Made by a program: the position numbers and the translations under genes | Shown here: positions 14,817 through 14,954 of the stretch, in pieces | How the letters are laid out: every line of letters begins with the position of its first letter | Position numbering within the stretch: the first letter of the stretch is position 1 | NCBI GenBank assembly: GCA_947628385.1 | Contig: CANQZS010000021.1 | Coordinates: 1 to 14,954, forward strand | From: an uncultured Clostridia bacterium | GTDB lineage: Bacteria; Bacillota; Clostridia; Oscillospirales; Ruminococcaceae | Length of the DNA: 14,954 nucleotides | Direction: 5' to 3' | The notes under the pieces: model-generated | What the model was told of the DNA's origin: nothing | Databases searched by the model: none | What the model saw: only the letters and a program-made list of their open reading frames with translations

Positions 14817-14954
14817 TCAAATACATAGCAATCTTTGGGCATTCCGGTGTGAAATGTCCTCTCTTTCCTCGTCCGTCAGGGGAAGTCTTTCAAGAAGTCC
14901 CTTTTCCCTTGTCGGCGCGTGCCACGGACAGTCGGAAGAAAAAAGGATCCTGTC
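14817..14954 (-). CDS. Amidohydrolase-family enzyme, C-terminal fragment (cut by window edge)
   Basis: The last 45 codons of a leftward gene, from the right edge to TGA at 14817, read DRILFSSDCPWHAP, then an LPLTDEEREDI segment, then RNAQRLLCI at the end. The 'R-hLFgSDxPW' strand with its metal-ligand-type Asp, followed by 'Lsdeeke.Il..NA.rLl', is the characteristic C-terminus of PF04909 amidohydrolases and related TIM-barrel metal-dependent hydrolases. The substrate and the main metal-binding residues lie outside the window, so function cannot be narrowed. No obvious terminator follows; the surface-protein promoter begins about 64 nt downstream. Linkage to the pilus genes is not evident. Confidence 0.75.
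   Translation of the reverse strand, partial: DRILFSSDCPWHAPTREKGLLERLPLTDEEREDISHRNAQRLLCI

Noticed and set aside
1..14954. tRNA, rRNA, insertion sequence or phage genes
   Set aside because: None could be recognised on either strand; all long gaps are filled by promoters, terminators or short hairpins.

Overview
The window is about 15 kb of a low-to-mid GC, monoderm (Gram-positive) genome, most likely a gut or rumen clostridium of the Ruminococcus/Oscillospiraceae type. Evidence for this is strong AGGAGG-type ribosome binding sites, sigma-A promoters with TTGACA/TATAAT-like boxes, Pro/Thr/Glu-rich linkers in exported proteins, a type IV pilus set without an outer-membrane secretin, and a surface protein with CxxC modules and a C-terminal membrane anchor. 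The genus is inferred, not proven.

Nearly all of the window is a type IV pilus (T4P) locus in three transcription units. (1) A long leftward operon starts from a promoter at 12084-12112 and reads pilC (platform), pilMN (a fusion of the actin-like PilM with the membrane protein PilN), pilO, a giant PilX/GspK-like pilin (1015 aa), a PilV/GspI-like pilin and a PilW/GspJ-like pilin with a repetitive linker and an extra C-terminal domain; it ends near 3137. (2) pilD, the prepilin peptidase/methylase, is alone on the + strand (2063-3055) with its own promoter and faces the operon end across a shared hairpin terminator. (3) pilB (extension ATPase) and pilT (retraction ATPase, cut by the left edge) run leftward, divergent from pilD. 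In the expected pathway PilD processes the pilins, the PilX/V/W-like trio primes the filament tip, PilB and PilT drive extension and retraction through PilC, and PilMN/PilO link the motors to the envelope. No ordinary short major pilin is present, so it must lie elsewhere, possibly beyond the left edge.

Right of the pilus operon is an independent leftward gene (12269-14641) for a secreted, membrane-anchored protein. It has a signal peptide, nine CxxC motifs, eighteen TTAPAE-type hexapeptide repeats and a beta-rich domain. It has a near-perfect sigma-A promoter and a clear terminator. The right edge holds the last 45 codons of an amidohydrolase-family enzyme.

The most interesting content is the tip-pilin trio. 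One member is about 1000 residues long and lacks the usual Glu5. Another carries a long Pro/Thr/Glu linker and a Trp-rich, AT-rich terminal domain that looks like an added adhesin or binding module.
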